Shown: positions 1-8,731, counted from the first letter of the stretch. The stretch: 64,000 bases of DNA from Verrucomicrobiales bacterium (GCA_016795505.1 JAEUHH010000099.1:1-64000), one strand, 5' to 3'. The notes: a model not told the origin generated them from the letters alone. A program made the numbers and translations.

Positions 1-419
1 CAGGCTGGCACCCGTCCTGAGGGCTGAGCGGCTGGCGGGTGAGTCGGCGGTCGATCAAGCGGCCGCCGCTTGACCGGCTGGTGCGTCGCTTGCGCCCACG
101 TCACCGGACGGCGGAGCCGGGGATGGATTTACGACGGTTACACCCTTCGGAAGAAACCCGCGAGGTGATTTGCGCCGAGTGGCGATCGCGTGGGCGATCT
201 GGCGTGCGACAGCGATGCCACAAAGATGGATCGCGGAGGAATTAGAGTTGCGCAGCGCGGCCAATATGAGTCAGTGCCCACGGAGATTTGAGGCGATGAA
301 TCTGAGAAAGTTGCCGAAGGAAATCCGAGAATGGAAAAGAGAGATGTCAGAAATTTTTGCCTGACGCGTAGCGGAGCGCGGTGAATTTAGAGGGACGTGA
401 AAATAAAAGAATTGAAGAA
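1..419. other. Window edge, no convincing gene
   Basis: No frame here has family-like content. A 23-codon stretch open from base 2 to a TGA at 71-73 could be the tail of a plus-strand gene cut by the window edge, but it is too short to judge. From about 260 the sequence becomes clearly more AT-rich than the rest of the window and stays so through the next gene. Confidence 0.4.
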
Positions 420-995
420 ATGAACTCAATGGGAAAATCACTTTTGCCTCTGGCATGTGCTTTCTGGATTCAATCGTACGCCAGATCTCAACCACTCCAG
501 CCAAAGGGTGAAGAAATGTCAGCTCTCCCGCCTTCTCATTTTGAATACCCATCGATGCCATGGTCACCTTTTCATGTCAAATCACGGTTCAGACTCTCTG
601 ATCAACACCAACTCGATTCCTCGTTCTCTTTCGCCGGAATTACCAGCCTGAGCGAAACAGATCCCGTGGCCGCATTTTCATATTCGTTCGCCGGCCTAGG
701 TGAATCTCTACCAGTCTTTCAGGACGAGATCGAAATTGCACGGAAAGAAGATGGTCACGTCGTCATTGAAGCCCTCCGTTCCGAAAGCCGGGACTTCGTC
801 CGCCTCGCACTTGAAGTGATTACAAGTAATAACATTCAACTCGCGGAGACAGATCAGACAGCCGAACAAATCATTTCAGTGCTTCGAGATATGGAACCTG
901 AAACTCTCTCAAAACTCGATCAGGATTTCGAGCAGGGTATTTGGTATATCTCTCCAACGGGATCCTACATCGCCCCAGGTTCGAAGCTTCGGTAG
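420..995 (+). CDS. Hypothetical exported protein in an AT-rich island
   Basis: I do not recognise this family. The ATG at 420 is chosen because it opens a short signal-peptide-like segment (MNSMGKSLLPLACAFWIQS); an in-frame GTG at 381 would add 13 charged residues, and ATG 429 is also possible. The rest of the 191 residues is soluble, with an acidic helical stretch (about 110-170) and no cysteine or catalytic motif that I can name. Base composition is well below the GC of neighbouring genes and codon use is less GC-biased, which suggests recent acquisition. It sits directly beside the broken TIR-like fragment at 1101-1277, so both may be remnants of one accessory insertion. The gene may also be a decaying remnant itself. 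Confidence 0.5.
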   Translation: MNSMGKSLLPLACAFWIQSYARSQPLQPKGEEMSALPPSHFEYPSMPWSPFHVKSRFRLSDQHQLDSSFSFAGITSLSETDPVAAFSYSFAGLGESLPVFQDEIEIARKEDGHVVIEALRSESRDFVRLALEVITSNNIQLAETDQTAEQIISVLRDMEPETLSKLDQDFEQGIWYISPTGSYIAPGSKLR

Positions 996-1100
996 GCATT
1001 CAGCCGATCATAGAGGGGCGTCCCACTAAGGCTCAGGCAAAATTTATTAACTGAAGTGGGGCCGGAAACGTAGCCAGTCGCGAAACGCTTTTATTGAAAT

Positions 1101-1277
1101 TTATTTTTCCGGGAAAATAATAGAAAAGTCCTCCTGAACCACAGGGTGGAAGCCGGGCCGCACGAGATTGGCGGCGAGGATGGTGCGGAAGGTCCGCAGG
1201 TCGCGCGAACAGGCGCTGAGGAAGACGTGGGGCGTCTCGGGGCGGAGGGGAGCGGGGTCGGAGAGGTCGCGGCTCAT
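1101..1277 (-). pseudogene. Truncated TIR-like / DUF4062-type N-terminal fragment
   Basis: The minus strand encodes 58 residues containing HVFLSACSRDLRTF followed by a helix and HPVVQEDF. This pattern (V-F-[IV]-S-[AS]-x-S-R-[DE]-L, about 20 residues, then PVVQ-[DE]-x-F) is how TIR-like/DUF4062 domains begin at the N-terminus of large NACHT, NB-ARC or TPR proteins, many linked to anti-phage defence. Here the frame ends in TAA just after the PVVQEDF block, in an AT-rich stretch, so the rest of the domain and all downstream domains are missing. ATG 1277 places the motif about 17 residues in, as in intact relatives. I call it a remnant; expression as a mini-protein cannot be excluded. Confidence 0.6.
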
Positions 1278-1612
1278 CGGGGTCCCGTGGCACAAGGGCC
1301 GTGGGCAGAATAGCCGCAGGCCCGCGCGAGGGGAAGTGGGAATCTCGGGGCGTCCCCCACCCCAATCGACCCTCTCATTCACATCCGCGCAAGCACCCAG
1401 CCGCTTCCCCGCCGCCTCGCCACCGAGGCCGCCGCCGGCCCGGTCACCGGACTGCCGGGCGTTGCCGCCGCCTTCCCGACGCGGCATTGAACCATTGAAA
1501 CGAGTGCGCTCTGAAGCGGTCAGCCCCTCCCGTTTCGAGCCTTCCCGATGGGAAATTCGACTTGGTTTCGGATTTCGCGTTTCGGATTTCGCCTTTCCGC
1601 CGCAGGCGGCCC
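1278..1612. other. Non-coding spacer
   Basis: GC-rich spacer between the DUF1501 gene and the truncated TIR-like fragment. It contains short direct repeats of GGATTTCG/GCGTTTCGGATTTC around 1563-1590, followed by a small CCGCC-GCA-GGCGG hairpin next to the DUF1501 stop. A related string recurs near 49465-49495, so this is probably a dispersed intergenic repeat. No promoter or RNA gene was recognised. Confidence 0.4.
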
Positions 1613-3043
1613 TCAGATCAATTCCCCGATCGGCCGGGCGCCGGCGGTCAGGTATTGCGGGCGGCCGGTGGGATCGTAGACCTGCGCGGTGGCGGGATCG
1701 ATGCCGAGATGGCGATACAAGGTCGCGAACACCTCGGGATAGGTCACGGGACGCTCGGTCACCTCTGCGGCATGGGAATCCGTCGCGCCAATGACCTGGC
1801 CGGTGCGCAGACCGCCGCCAGCCATCAGGGCCATGCCGACTTTGGGCCAGTGATCGCGCCCGCCATCGCGGTTGATCTTCGGAGTGCGGCCAAACTCGCC
1901 CCACGCGACCACACAGACGTCGTCGAGCATCCCGCGCTCGGTGAGATCCTCGACCAGGGCGGCGAGGGCATGGTCCAGGATGGGGCCGAGCTGCCGCATC
2001 CGGGGGAAATTGTGCGAGTGGGTGTCGAAGTCACTGATCGACACGCTCACCACGCGCACCCCGGCCTCGATGAGCCGCCGGGCCAGTAGGAGCTTGCGGG
2101 CGGCCTGCGGTCCCTCGCTGGTGTATTGGGCGAGGCTGTCGGTCCGCAGCACGGGCGTGTAGCGGTCCAGCACCCGGCGGTCCTCCCGCTCCAGGTCCAT
2201 CGCCTCGGCCAGCCGGCCGGAGGTCAGGATGTCCACCGCCTGACGGCTGAACTGATCCAGCGCCGCCACCTGGCTGCTGGCGGGCTCCAGATCGCGCCGG
2301 ATGGTGTCGAGACGGCGCAGCAGACCGGCGCGATCCTCCAGCCGGCCGAGGCTGACTCCGTCGGGCAGGCCGAGGCTGGCTCCCTGGCCGCGAGCGCCGA
2401 GCCGGGCCAGCTCCCCTTTCATCCCCGGCTCCAGTTCCCGCTGAAACAGGTGCGAGATGTCGGGACGGAAGGCCTGGTGGACCGGTCCGAGAAAGCCGGG
2501 CCTCGCGGAATTCCGGACTTTTCCCCGCCCTTGCATGATGTCCACGAAGGCGGGCGCGGCATCGCCGGGCGATCCCAACAGGCTCCCGACCACGCAGCCC
2601 ATCGCGGGCCAGCCACCGATCGAGGCCAGATCCCGGTCGGTGAAGCCACTCTGGGCCTGATAGGCGTCGTGCTTGCCGGCGGAGCCGACCAGCGACCGGA
2701 TGAAAGCAAAGCGATCAGCCATCGCCGCCACGCGGGGCATCAGCTCGGTGACATGCACGCCGGGCAGCCGGGTCGGGATCGAGCCGAACTCGCCGCGGAT
2801 CTCGGCCGGGGCGTCGGGCTTCGGGTCGATGAGGTCCATCTGCGGCGGTCCGCCGTCGAGATGCACCAGGATGACGGCTTTGCTGGAACGACCCACGCCC
2901 GCCGCGGCTTCGGCTCTCAACAGATCGGGCAGGCCAAGGGCCATCCCGCCGCCGAATCCGGCGAGCCCGGTGCGCAGAAAACTCCGCCGGGACAGACCAT
3001 CGCAGCGCCGCCGGGGACTCGAATCGCCATAGACCGTGAACAT
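1613..3043 (-). CDS. DUF1501 family exported protein
   Basis: 476-residue member of the DUF1501 family (alkaline-phosphatase-like fold, function unproven), abundant in Planctomycetes and Verrucomicrobia. The start at 3043 gives a Tat leader: a twin-arginine SRRSFLRTG about 20 residues in, followed by a Gly/Ala-rich hydrophobic stretch and an AEA-type cleavage region. Family hallmarks visible are HLDGGPPQMDLIDPKPDAP near the N-terminus, the SVSISDFDTHSHNF block, and WGEFGRTPKIN followed by GRDHWP near the C-terminus. It lies 60 bases downstream of the sialidase-like gene on the same strand. DUF1501 genes usually pair with DUF1549/DUF1553 or DUF1800 cytoplasm-exported partners; here the only DUF1800 gene is 60 kb away at the other end of the window. 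Likely periplasmic; substrate unknown. Confidence 0.9.
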   Translation of the reverse strand: MFTVYGDSSPRRRCDGLSRRSFLRTGLAGFGGGMALGLPDLLRAEAAAGVGRSSKAVILVHLDGGPPQMDLIDPKPDAPAEIRGEFGSIPTRLPGVHVTELMPRVAAMADRFAFIRSLVGSAGKHDAYQAQSGFTDRDLASIGGWPAMGCVVGSLLGSPGDAAPAFVDIMQGRGKVRNSARPGFLGPVHQAFRPDISHLFQRELEPGMKGELARLGARGQGASLGLPDGVSLGRLEDRAGLLRRLDTIRRDLEPASSQVAALDQFSRQAVDILTSGRLAEAMDLEREDRRVLDRYTPVLRTDSLAQYTSEGPQAARKLLLARRLIEAGVRVVSVSISDFDTHSHNFPRMRQLGPILDHALAALVEDLTERGMLDDVCVVAWGEFGRTPKINRDGGRDHWPKVGMALMAGGGLRTGQVIGATDSHAAEVTERPVTYPEVFATLYRHLGIDPATAQVYDPTGRPQYLTAGARPIGELI

Positions 3044-3103
3044 GCCGGGAGGATACCCGACCGCCCTCGCTCCGGGCAATCGCCCGGCTGTCCGCATTCA
3101 CGC

Positions 3104-4336
3104 CTAGCGCGCTTGCGGCGGCGCGCCGGCGGCCACCGATTTCCCATCGGGGCTCAGCGCGATGCGGGCGGCCCGCGCGGCCTTGCCATCCAGCTCCTCG
3201 AGCCGCAGGCGCACACTCATGATGTAGGGCTCCTCGCCGTCGGTCCAGTGGCCGTAGGTCACCAGGACGAAGGTGCCGTCGGGCAGCACCTCCACGCCGG
3301 GATAGGTGGTGTCGGCACCTTTCTTGTTGTCCATCACCCGCACCACATACTGGCCCGGCGTGCCCTGGACGAGATCGTCCCAGGTGCCCACCCAGGCCGC
3401 CCAATCGCCCGCCGTCGGCAGCGGCCCGGAGGACTCCTGGGTGCCGATGACCTTCGTCATGCCGGGCGTGATGCCGCGGAAGGTGATGAACAGCCGTCCG
3501 TCGGGACCGTAGTTGCCGGTGTGCCGGTCGCCGGTGAGCGTGATGGGCAGCTCGCGCGGCTCACTCCAGGTGGCTCCCTCGTCGTCGGAAAAGATGATGT
3601 GCGAGTTTTTCCGGCGGGCATTCTCCCGCAGCAGCACGGCGAGTCGCTTGCCGTCGGGCGAGCGGATCACCCCCGGCTCACAGAGATGGACATCGCTCGA
3701 CGAAAAGATCGTCTCGGGCTGGCCCCAGGTGAGCCCGCCATCGGTCGTGGTCGATGAATACAGCGTGAAGACCACCGGCTTGGCCTGCACCGAGCCCTCG
3801 CGGATGAAGCGCCCGTCGTCGTGGAAGAGCACCCGATAGGTGCCGGGCCGGCCTTTCACCGCGAAGTGGCAGCCCATCGTCACGATGCCACCCCAGTCGC
3901 CGACCGGCTTCAGCTCCGACCAGGTGGCGCCATCATCCTCGGTCACCGCCATCCGCACGGGGTAGAGACCGGAAAACATCACGATGCGCTTTTTCCCCGC
4001 CGCATCGGTCATCCGGTGCAGCGTCGGCACCTCCCGCGAGGTGGCCCACGACTCCGGCGTCGGCAGGCGGTCGGACCAGGTGAGGCCGCCATCGCCGGAG
4101 CGCTTGTAAACGATGCCGCCGCGTCCGTGGCCCTTTGGATAGACAGTCAGAATGGTCTTACCATCGTCGAGCAGCGCCGTCGTCGGGTGCCCGAGATACT
4201 GTCCCGCCTCGCGGTCCACCAGGAACTGGCGGTAGTAATCGTCGGCGAGATCGATGTAGGGAATGTCCCCTCCCCGGACCAGAGCCGGGCTGGAGAGGGC
4301 CAGTAGGATCGCGATGAGCGGGCGGGGGATGTGCAT
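3104..4336 (-). CDS. Exported sialidase-like BNR repeat protein
   Basis: 410 residues with a clear signal peptide after the start at 4336 (MHIPRPLIAILLALSSPALVRG). The body is a six-bladed sialidase/neuraminidase-type propeller: four Asp-box (BNR) motifs of the form S-x-D-x-G-x-T-W are visible (SGDGGLTWS, TEDDGATWS, TTDGGLTWG, SDDEGATWS). The early HPTTALLDDGKT block corresponds to the FRIP-like region of the family. Members may cleave sialic acid or other acidic glycans, or simply bind glycans; I cannot verify the catalytic Arg triad, so the substrate is open. Secreted or periplasmic, probably in polysaccharide use. The same-strand DUF1501 gene follows after 60 bases, so the two may be co-transcribed. 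Confidence 0.85.
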   Translation of the reverse strand: MHIPRPLIAILLALSSPALVRGGDIPYIDLADDYYRQFLVDREAGQYLGHPTTALLDDGKTILTVYPKGHGRGGIVYKRSGDGGLTWSDRLPTPESWATSREVPTLHRMTDAAGKKRIVMFSGLYPVRMAVTEDDGATWSELKPVGDWGGIVTMGCHFAVKGRPGTYRVLFHDDGRFIREGSVQAKPVVFTLYSSTTTDGGLTWGQPETIFSSSDVHLCEPGVIRSPDGKRLAVLLRENARRKNSHIIFSDDEGATWSEPRELPITLTGDRHTGNYGPDGRLFITFRGITPGMTKVIGTQESSGPLPTAGDWAAWVGTWDDLVQGTPGQYVVRVMDNKKGADTTYPGVEVLPDGTFVLVTYGHWTDGEEPYIMSVRLRLEELDGKAARAARIALSPDGKSVAAGAPPQAR

Positions 4337-4415
4337 GGCCAAAGCATGCGTCAGGTGCCTGCCCGATGTCACTCGTTTTGTGCGGCATACTCGCAGCGCA
4401 CTCCCGGTCCACCCG

Positions 4416-5261
4416 TCAATACGCCGCCTCCACCCGGATCCCGCGGGCCTCCATCTCCCCCATCTTGTCGGCGGACACCTCGGTGTAGAACAGGTGCACA
4501 AACCGAAGTTCCGGCAGTCCCGCCATCAGCCGGTCCATCGCGGCATTGGTGACGGGAGAATTGCGGAAAGATAAAACCCGCAGTTGGGAGTGCCGCAGGA
4601 TCTCCTCGATGCCGGCATCGGTGACCCGCTCATCGACCTTGAGATCCCGCAGCCGCGGCAGCGGACGCAAATGCCTCAAGCCCGCATCCGAGACCGCCGT
4701 ATCCGTGAGATCCAGGCTGACCAGCCCCGTCAGGCGCGCCAGATGTCGCATCCCGTCGTCCGTCACGGGAGTGCTGCTGAGATTCAGCGCATAAAGACCG
4801 CTCATCCCGCCCACCGTTTCCAAGCCCCGGTCTGTGATGGCCGCGGTGGTCAGGTCCAGCGATTTGAGCCGCCGCATCTCACGCAAAGGCTCCAGATGCG
4901 CGTCTCCCACCGTGGCCACCGCCAGGCACACCCCTTCCAGCGCCGGCATCCGCCGCAGCCTCGCCAGGTCTTCGACCCCGATCGCCGGACTCCCCATGAA
5001 ACCCACCTCCGTCACATCGTCCCAGAAATAAAAACCTGAAGAGGTCCGGGGAAATCCGATCCCGTTGAGAAACCGCGCCGACGGCGCCCCCGGCCTCTCC
5101 CCGTGCCACATCACGTAGCCGCCCATTCGCTCCACCCAGCCCACCCCCTCCCGCTGGACCGAGGCCACCCAGACCCGCCAGCCGAGCCAGCCCAGGCAGG
5201 CCGCCACGATGACCATCACGGCGCGGGCGACCAGCGATCGGGGCAGCATCCAGCGTCTCAT
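4416..5261 (-). CDS. Membrane-anchored leucine-rich-repeat protein
   Basis: 281 residues. The start at 5261 gives a basic N-terminus (MRRWMLPRSLVARA) and one hydrophobic helix at about 14-34, either an anchor or an uncleaved signal. From about residue 85 there are six to seven leucine-rich repeats of the L-x-x-L-x-L-x-x-T-x-[IV]-T-D-x-G type (SLDLTTAAITDRGL, ALNLSSTPVTDDGM, SLDLTDTAVSDAGL), the bacterial version common in Planctomycetes and Verrucomicrobia. These form a curved binding surface; the ligand is unknown. It precedes the sialidase-like gene on the same strand by 79 bases. A longer in-frame reading to 5357 lacks the features of a secreted protein start. Confidence 0.8.
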   Translation of the reverse strand: MRRWMLPRSLVARAVMVIVAACLGWLGWRVWVASVQREGVGWVERMGGYVMWHGERPGAPSARFLNGIGFPRTSSGFYFWDDVTEVGFMGSPAIGVEDLARLRRMPALEGVCLAVATVGDAHLEPLREMRRLKSLDLTTAAITDRGLETVGGMSGLYALNLSSTPVTDDGMRHLARLTGLVSLDLTDTAVSDAGLRHLRPLPRLRDLKVDERVTDAGIEEILRHSQLRVLSFRNSPVTNAAMDRLMAGLPELRFVHLFYTEVSADKMGEMEARGIRVEAAY

Positions 5262-5401
5262 GGCGGCAGTCGGGCAGGGCGGAAAAACACCCCAGACTAC
5301 CCTGTCCACATTATCCCCCGCAACGCCGAATCGGCTCCCGCGGCCATTCCGAACCAAAAAAGCCTTGAATCCAAGCCCTTACCCGGCTCCTTTACCGCCC
5401 T

Positions 5402-6601
5402 ATGTCTACCTTTGCTGAGTTGGGACTCGCCCGTCCCGTCCTGAGAGCCGTCGAGCGCGCCGGTTACACCGCCCCGACACCCATCCAAGCCCAAGCCATC
5501 CCCATCGCCCTCGCGGGCAAGGATGTCGTGGGCGCCTCCCAGACCGGCACCGGCAAGACCGCCGCCTTCGCCCTGCCCATCATCTCCCAGCTCGTCCCCG
5601 GCACCCAGCCGCAGTGCCTCGTGCTCGAGCCCACCCGCGAGCTCGCCGCCCAGGTCGAGGAGCAGATGAAGCGCTTTTCCTACTACCGCCCGCTCAATGT
5701 CGTGCTGCTCCACGGCGGCGTCGGCTACGGAGCCCAGCTCGAGGCCCTCGAGAAGAACCCCGACATCGTCATCGCCACCCCCGGCCGCCTGCTCGACCAC
5801 ATGAGCCGCGGCGCCCTGCGGCTCGATGCCGTGCGCCACCTCGTGCTCGACGAGGTCGACCGCATGCTCGACATGGGCTTCCTGCCCGATGTGAAAAAGA
5901 TCATCGACCAGTGTCCCCGCCACCGGCAGACCCTCTTTTTCTCGGCCACCATGCCGCCCCAGATCGAGACCCTGGCCAACTGGGCTCTCACCGAGCCCAC
6001 CCCCGTCGAGATCGGCGAGCGCCGCTCCCCCGCCGAGACCGTCACCCACGCCTTTTACCCCGTGGCCATGGACCAGCGCAACGACCTGCTCCTCGCCCTG
6101 GTCAACGAGACCCACTTCGAGAGTCTCATGATCTTCACCCGCACCAAAAAAGAGGCCGATACCCTGCACCACCTCGTCCAGACCCACTGCCCCGAGGTCA
6201 AAGTCGCCGTGCTGCACAGCGACATCGCCCAGGCCGACCGGACCAAGGCCCTCAACGGCTTCCGCTCCGGCGAGTTCGACGTCATCATCGCCACCGACCT
6301 CGCCGCCCGCGGCCTTGACGTCTCCGGCGTCACCCATGTGATCAACTACCGCGTCCCCGAGAACGCCGAGGACTACGTCCACCGCATCGGCCGCACCGGC
6401 CGCGCCCAGCAGGAAGGCGACGCCTTCACCATTCTCTCCGCCGACGAACTCGACTACGCCAAAGCCGTCGAATTCTACATCGGCCAAAAAATCGAGCGCC
6501 GGAAGCTCGAGGGCTTCAACTACATCTACACCGCCCTCCTCGACGACTCCCCTCCCAAGCCCCGCAAAAAGCCACCGAAGGGTGGAAAAAGGCGGCGGTG
6601 A
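5402..6601 (+). CDS. DEAD-box ATP-dependent RNA helicase, RhlE-like, with DEVD motif II
   Basis: 399-residue cytoplasmic RNA helicase with the complete motif set: Q motif TPIQAQAIP (26-34), Walker A ASQTGTGKT (45-53), PTRELAAQ (77-84), TPGRL (126-130), motif III SAT (181-183), motif IV IFTRTKKEAD, motif V ATDLAARGLDV and motif VI HRIGRTGRA. Motif II reads DEVD (150-153) instead of the canonical DEAD; the Asp, Glu and last Asp that bind Mg and activate water are kept, so ATPase activity should persist. The C-terminus is a short basic tail rich in Lys/Pro/Arg, typical of RhlE-type proteins that work in ribosome assembly or RNA decay. It is divergent from the LRR gene, with about 140 bases between the two starts. 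Confidence 0.95.
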   Translation: MSTFAELGLARPVLRAVERAGYTAPTPIQAQAIPIALAGKDVVGASQTGTGKTAAFALPIISQLVPGTQPQCLVLEPTRELAAQVEEQMKRFSYYRPLNVVLLHGGVGYGAQLEALEKNPDIVIATPGRLLDHMSRGALRLDAVRHLVLDEVDRMLDMGFLPDVKKIIDQCPRHRQTLFFSATMPPQIETLANWALTEPTPVEIGERRSPAETVTHAFYPVAMDQRNDLLLALVNETHFESLMIFTRTKKEADTLHHLVQTHCPEVKVAVLHSDIAQADRTKALNGFRSGEFDVIIATDLAARGLDVSGVTHVINYRVPENAEDYVHRIGRTGRAQQEGDAFTILSADELDYAKAVEFYIGQKIERRKLEGFNYIYTALLDDSPPKPRKKPPKGGKRRR

Positions 6602-6772
6602 TCGCAGAAAAGCGATCCATCAGCAGCGATCAGGGGTCGGTCACGGGAAAACCGGCCTTCCGAGTAGTATCATTTTCAGCAGACGGCCCCCCAAGCCCCG
6701 TCTGAAAACGGAAAACGGAAAACTGAGGCCCGAAGACCGCCCGCTCTTCACCTCTCACTTTCGCCCGAAACC

Positions 6773-7297
6773 ATGCGCGTCCTCGCCATCGACCCCGCCC
6801 TGCGCAACACCGGGTATGCCGTGCTGGAGCGGATTTCGGCACCCGCGACGCGCGGACGGGCCGGCTACCGCGCCCTCACCTATGGCGTCGTCCGCAACGC
6901 CCCCAAACTCCGGCAGTCTGGCTGCCTCGTCGAGATCCGCCAGCGCATCGCCGATGTCATTCGCGAGCACCAGCCCGACGTCTGCGCCGTCGAGGGCGTC
7001 ATCTACGTCCAGAGCTACCGCACCGCCATCACCCTCGGCGCCGCCCGCGGAGCCGCCCTGCTCGCCGCCGCCGAGCACGGACTGGAGATCTACGAATACG
7101 CCCCCAAGCGCGTCAAACAGGCCGTCGTCGGCCGCGGCGCCGCCGACAAACAGCAAGTCGCCTTCATGATGCGCGCCCTGCTCGGCCTCACCGAGACCCC
7201 GCCCCCCGACGCCGCCGACGCCCTCGCCATCGGCCTCGCCCACTGCCACGCCACCGAACCCGGCAAAGGTCTCCGCGAAGCCCCCGAGCCCATCTGA
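6773..7297 (+). CDS. ruvC: Holliday junction endodeoxyribonuclease RuvC
   Basis: 174 residues, normal length for RuvC, the resolvase that cuts four-way junctions made in recombination and works with RuvAB. The RNase H-like active site is visible: D7 in the first strand (MRVLAIDPALRNTG), E74 in CAVEGVIY, and D146/D149 in PPPDAADALAIGL near the C-terminus. The GAARGAALLAA helix and the YAPKRVKQAVVGRGAADKQQV block are family signatures. ruvA and ruvB are not adjacent, which is common outside proteobacteria. The gene is 171 bases downstream of the helicase gene and is followed by the tRNA-Ser on the other strand. Confidence 0.96.
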   Translation: MRVLAIDPALRNTGYAVLERISAPATRGRAGYRALTYGVVRNAPKLRQSGCLVEIRQRIADVIREHQPDVCAVEGVIYVQSYRTAITLGAARGAALLAAAEHGLEIYEYAPKRVKQAVVGRGAADKQQVAFMMRALLGLTETPPPDAADALAIGLAHCHATEPGKGLREAPEPI

Positions 7298-7342
7298 TCG
7301 CCGATTCCGGCGCCCCCGCCCTGCCTCATCAGAGGATCTCAG

Positions 7343-7430
7343 TGGCGGAGGGGGTGGGATTCGAACCCACGGAACCTTTCGGCTCGGCGGTTTTCAAGAC
7401 CGCTGCATTCAACCGCTCTGCCACCCCTCC
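7343..7430 (-). tRNA. tRNA-Ser (anticodon UGA)
   Basis: Read on the minus strand, 88 nt including an encoded CCA. The acceptor stem GGAGGGG pairs with CCCCTCC followed by discriminator G and CCA. The D arm contains AGAGCGGTTGAATG. The anticodon arm is GCGGT-CTTGAAA-ACCGC, giving anticodon TGA. A long class II variable arm (about CGAGCCGAAAGGTTCCG) marks it as serine. The T arm is GTGGG-TTCGAAT-CCCAC. All stems pair in the sequence, so the call is firm. I saw no integrase or att-like repeat next to it. Confidence 0.97.
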
Positions 7431-7508
7431 GGAAAAGAAATCGCCCCCTGCGACAGGCGCGACGGGCGATCGGCGACCCGCGGAGCCTACCCCATGCCAC
7501 CGCCGGTT

Positions 7509-8159
7509 TCAATGATTCGCCGCGGGAGTTTCGAACTTCGCCGCCATCGTCGCCTGAAATTCCTCCTCCGGGACCAAACCGACCTGCCCCGAGACTCTCA
7601 CCACCACCCGGCCCTTCCGGTAGGGCTGCGGCCCGGCGATGATGGGCTGCTCCGGGTCGTCCGAAGCCGTCATACCGGGACGATAGAGCAGCGGCAGACG
7701 CTCGCCGGTCTCCCCCTGGGCATGGATCAGGTCATCCGTCGGGATAAAGTCGGGAATCAATTCCCCCAAATTCCCGGGCAACTGCCCGAAGTCCGCCTCG
7801 TAGCTCCGGCAGGCGACATAGACCTGACGCGCTTGCGATATTTCCTTCGTCGCCCGGGCCTGTTCCTGCACCGCGGTAAAACTGGGGATCAGCATCGCCG
7901 CGGCGATGGACACCGGAAAAAGTCCGCCGATGAAACCCACCCCACCCGTCACGATGCCCGCGATGGCGAGCCCGCGACCCTTTTGCGACCCCGCCGAGGC
8001 ATCGATTTTCCGGATCGCCACGATGCCCAGGAGGATCGCAGGGATCGAGCCCAGTATCCACAGGCAGGTATTGCTCAAAATCCCCAGCGTCAGGCTCCAG
8101 ATCGCCATGGGCGAGGTCCTGCCTTCGGAAAGTGACAGTGGTGGCGGCGATCCATTCAT
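7509..8159 (-). CDS. DUF4190 membrane protein with pseudopilin-like C-terminal part
   Basis: 216 residues from the ATG at 8159, chosen over an upstream in-frame codon because it begins the conserved soluble lead (MNGSPPPLSLSEGRTSP). Residues about 18-90 hold two hydrophobic helices with the DUF4190 pattern (AIWSLTLGILS, then GIVAIRKI and GRGLAIAGIVTGG). A third hydrophobic segment, AAAMLIPSFTAVQEQAR, followed by ARQVYVACRSYEADFGQLPGNL, resembles the first helix and following region of type II pseudopilin/prepilin-like proteins common in Verrucomicrobia. Probably an inner-membrane protein of unknown role. The family gives no enzymatic function. Convergent with ruvC across the tRNA gene. Confidence 0.75.
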   Translation of the reverse strand: MNGSPPPLSLSEGRTSPMAIWSLTLGILSNTCLWILGSIPAILLGIVAIRKIDASAGSQKGRGLAIAGIVTGGVGFIGGLFPVSIAAAMLIPSFTAVQEQARATKEISQARQVYVACRSYEADFGQLPGNLGELIPDFIPTDDLIHAQGETGERLPLLYRPGMTASDDPEQPIIAGPQPYRKGRVVVRVSGQVGLVPEEEFQATMAAKFETPAANH

Positions 8160-8377
8160 GATGGCACAAGACTGACGAAAAAGGACCATCAAGTCAACCA
8201 CCGAAAGGTCCCCCCGCATGGCCCCGCCATCGTTGGATCTCCGTCAGCCCTCCAATCACTTCCGGATGCCCCGGCACCCATGCCGCCAAAAGCCAATAGC
8301 CAGCGCCAACGGCACATTCTGCATCCATTTCGCATCCATCGCCGGATGCGACGCCCATTCCGTGGACATCCAAAAAC

Positions 8378-8664
8378 TCGCATTTCCAGAACTGCCCTCC
8401 GAACGCCCGGAAAGCCAATCGCATTTCCAGAACTGCCCTCCGAACGTCTGGAAGACCATCCCCGCTTTCAGACGTGCCTTCCAGACGCCTGGAAAGCCAC
8501 TCGCATTTCCAGAACTGCCCTCCGAGCGCCTGGAAAGCCACACGCATTTCCAGAACTGCCCTCCGAACGCCTGGAAAGCCACTCGCATTTCCAGAAGTGC
8601 CTTCCGAACGCCTGGAAGACCATCCCCGCTTTCAGACGTGCCTTCCAGACGCCTGAGGGGCGGC
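8378..8664. repeat. 41-bp tandem array, 7 units, hairpin-forming
   Basis: Seven head-to-tail units with an exact 41-bp period start at 8378, 8419, 8460, 8501, 8542, 8583 and 8624. Five units carry TCGCATTTCCAGAACTG and CCTCCGAACGC blocks; units 3 and 7 are a diverged type with CCCGCTTTCAGACGTGCC. Junctions contain short dyads: CTGGAAA and TTTCCAG separated by 10 nt, and TTCCAG-ACGC-CTGGAA in the diverged type. The period is not a multiple of three and no frame makes a family-like protein, so it is non-coding. There are no unique spacers, so it is not CRISPR. It lies between the DUF4190 gene and the transposase remnant. Confidence 0.85.
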
Positions 8665-8731
8665 CATCGCCATTCCGACCAGACCCGAATGCCACTAGAT
8701 AAAGCCGGTGGGTTGATTGCCCTGCGGATCG

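Noticed and set aside
2-73. C-terminus of a plus-strand gene cut by the window start
   Set aside because: Only 23 codons remain and they have no recognisable feature; upstream sequence is needed.
7343-7430. tRNA-Ser as an integration site of a genomic island
   Set aside because: No integrase, no direct repeat of the tRNA 3' end, and typical chromosomal genes on both sides.
8378-8664. CRISPR array
   Set aside because: Units follow head to tail with no unique spacers, no leader and no cas genes nearby. The same holds for 49577-49860 and 60927-61150.
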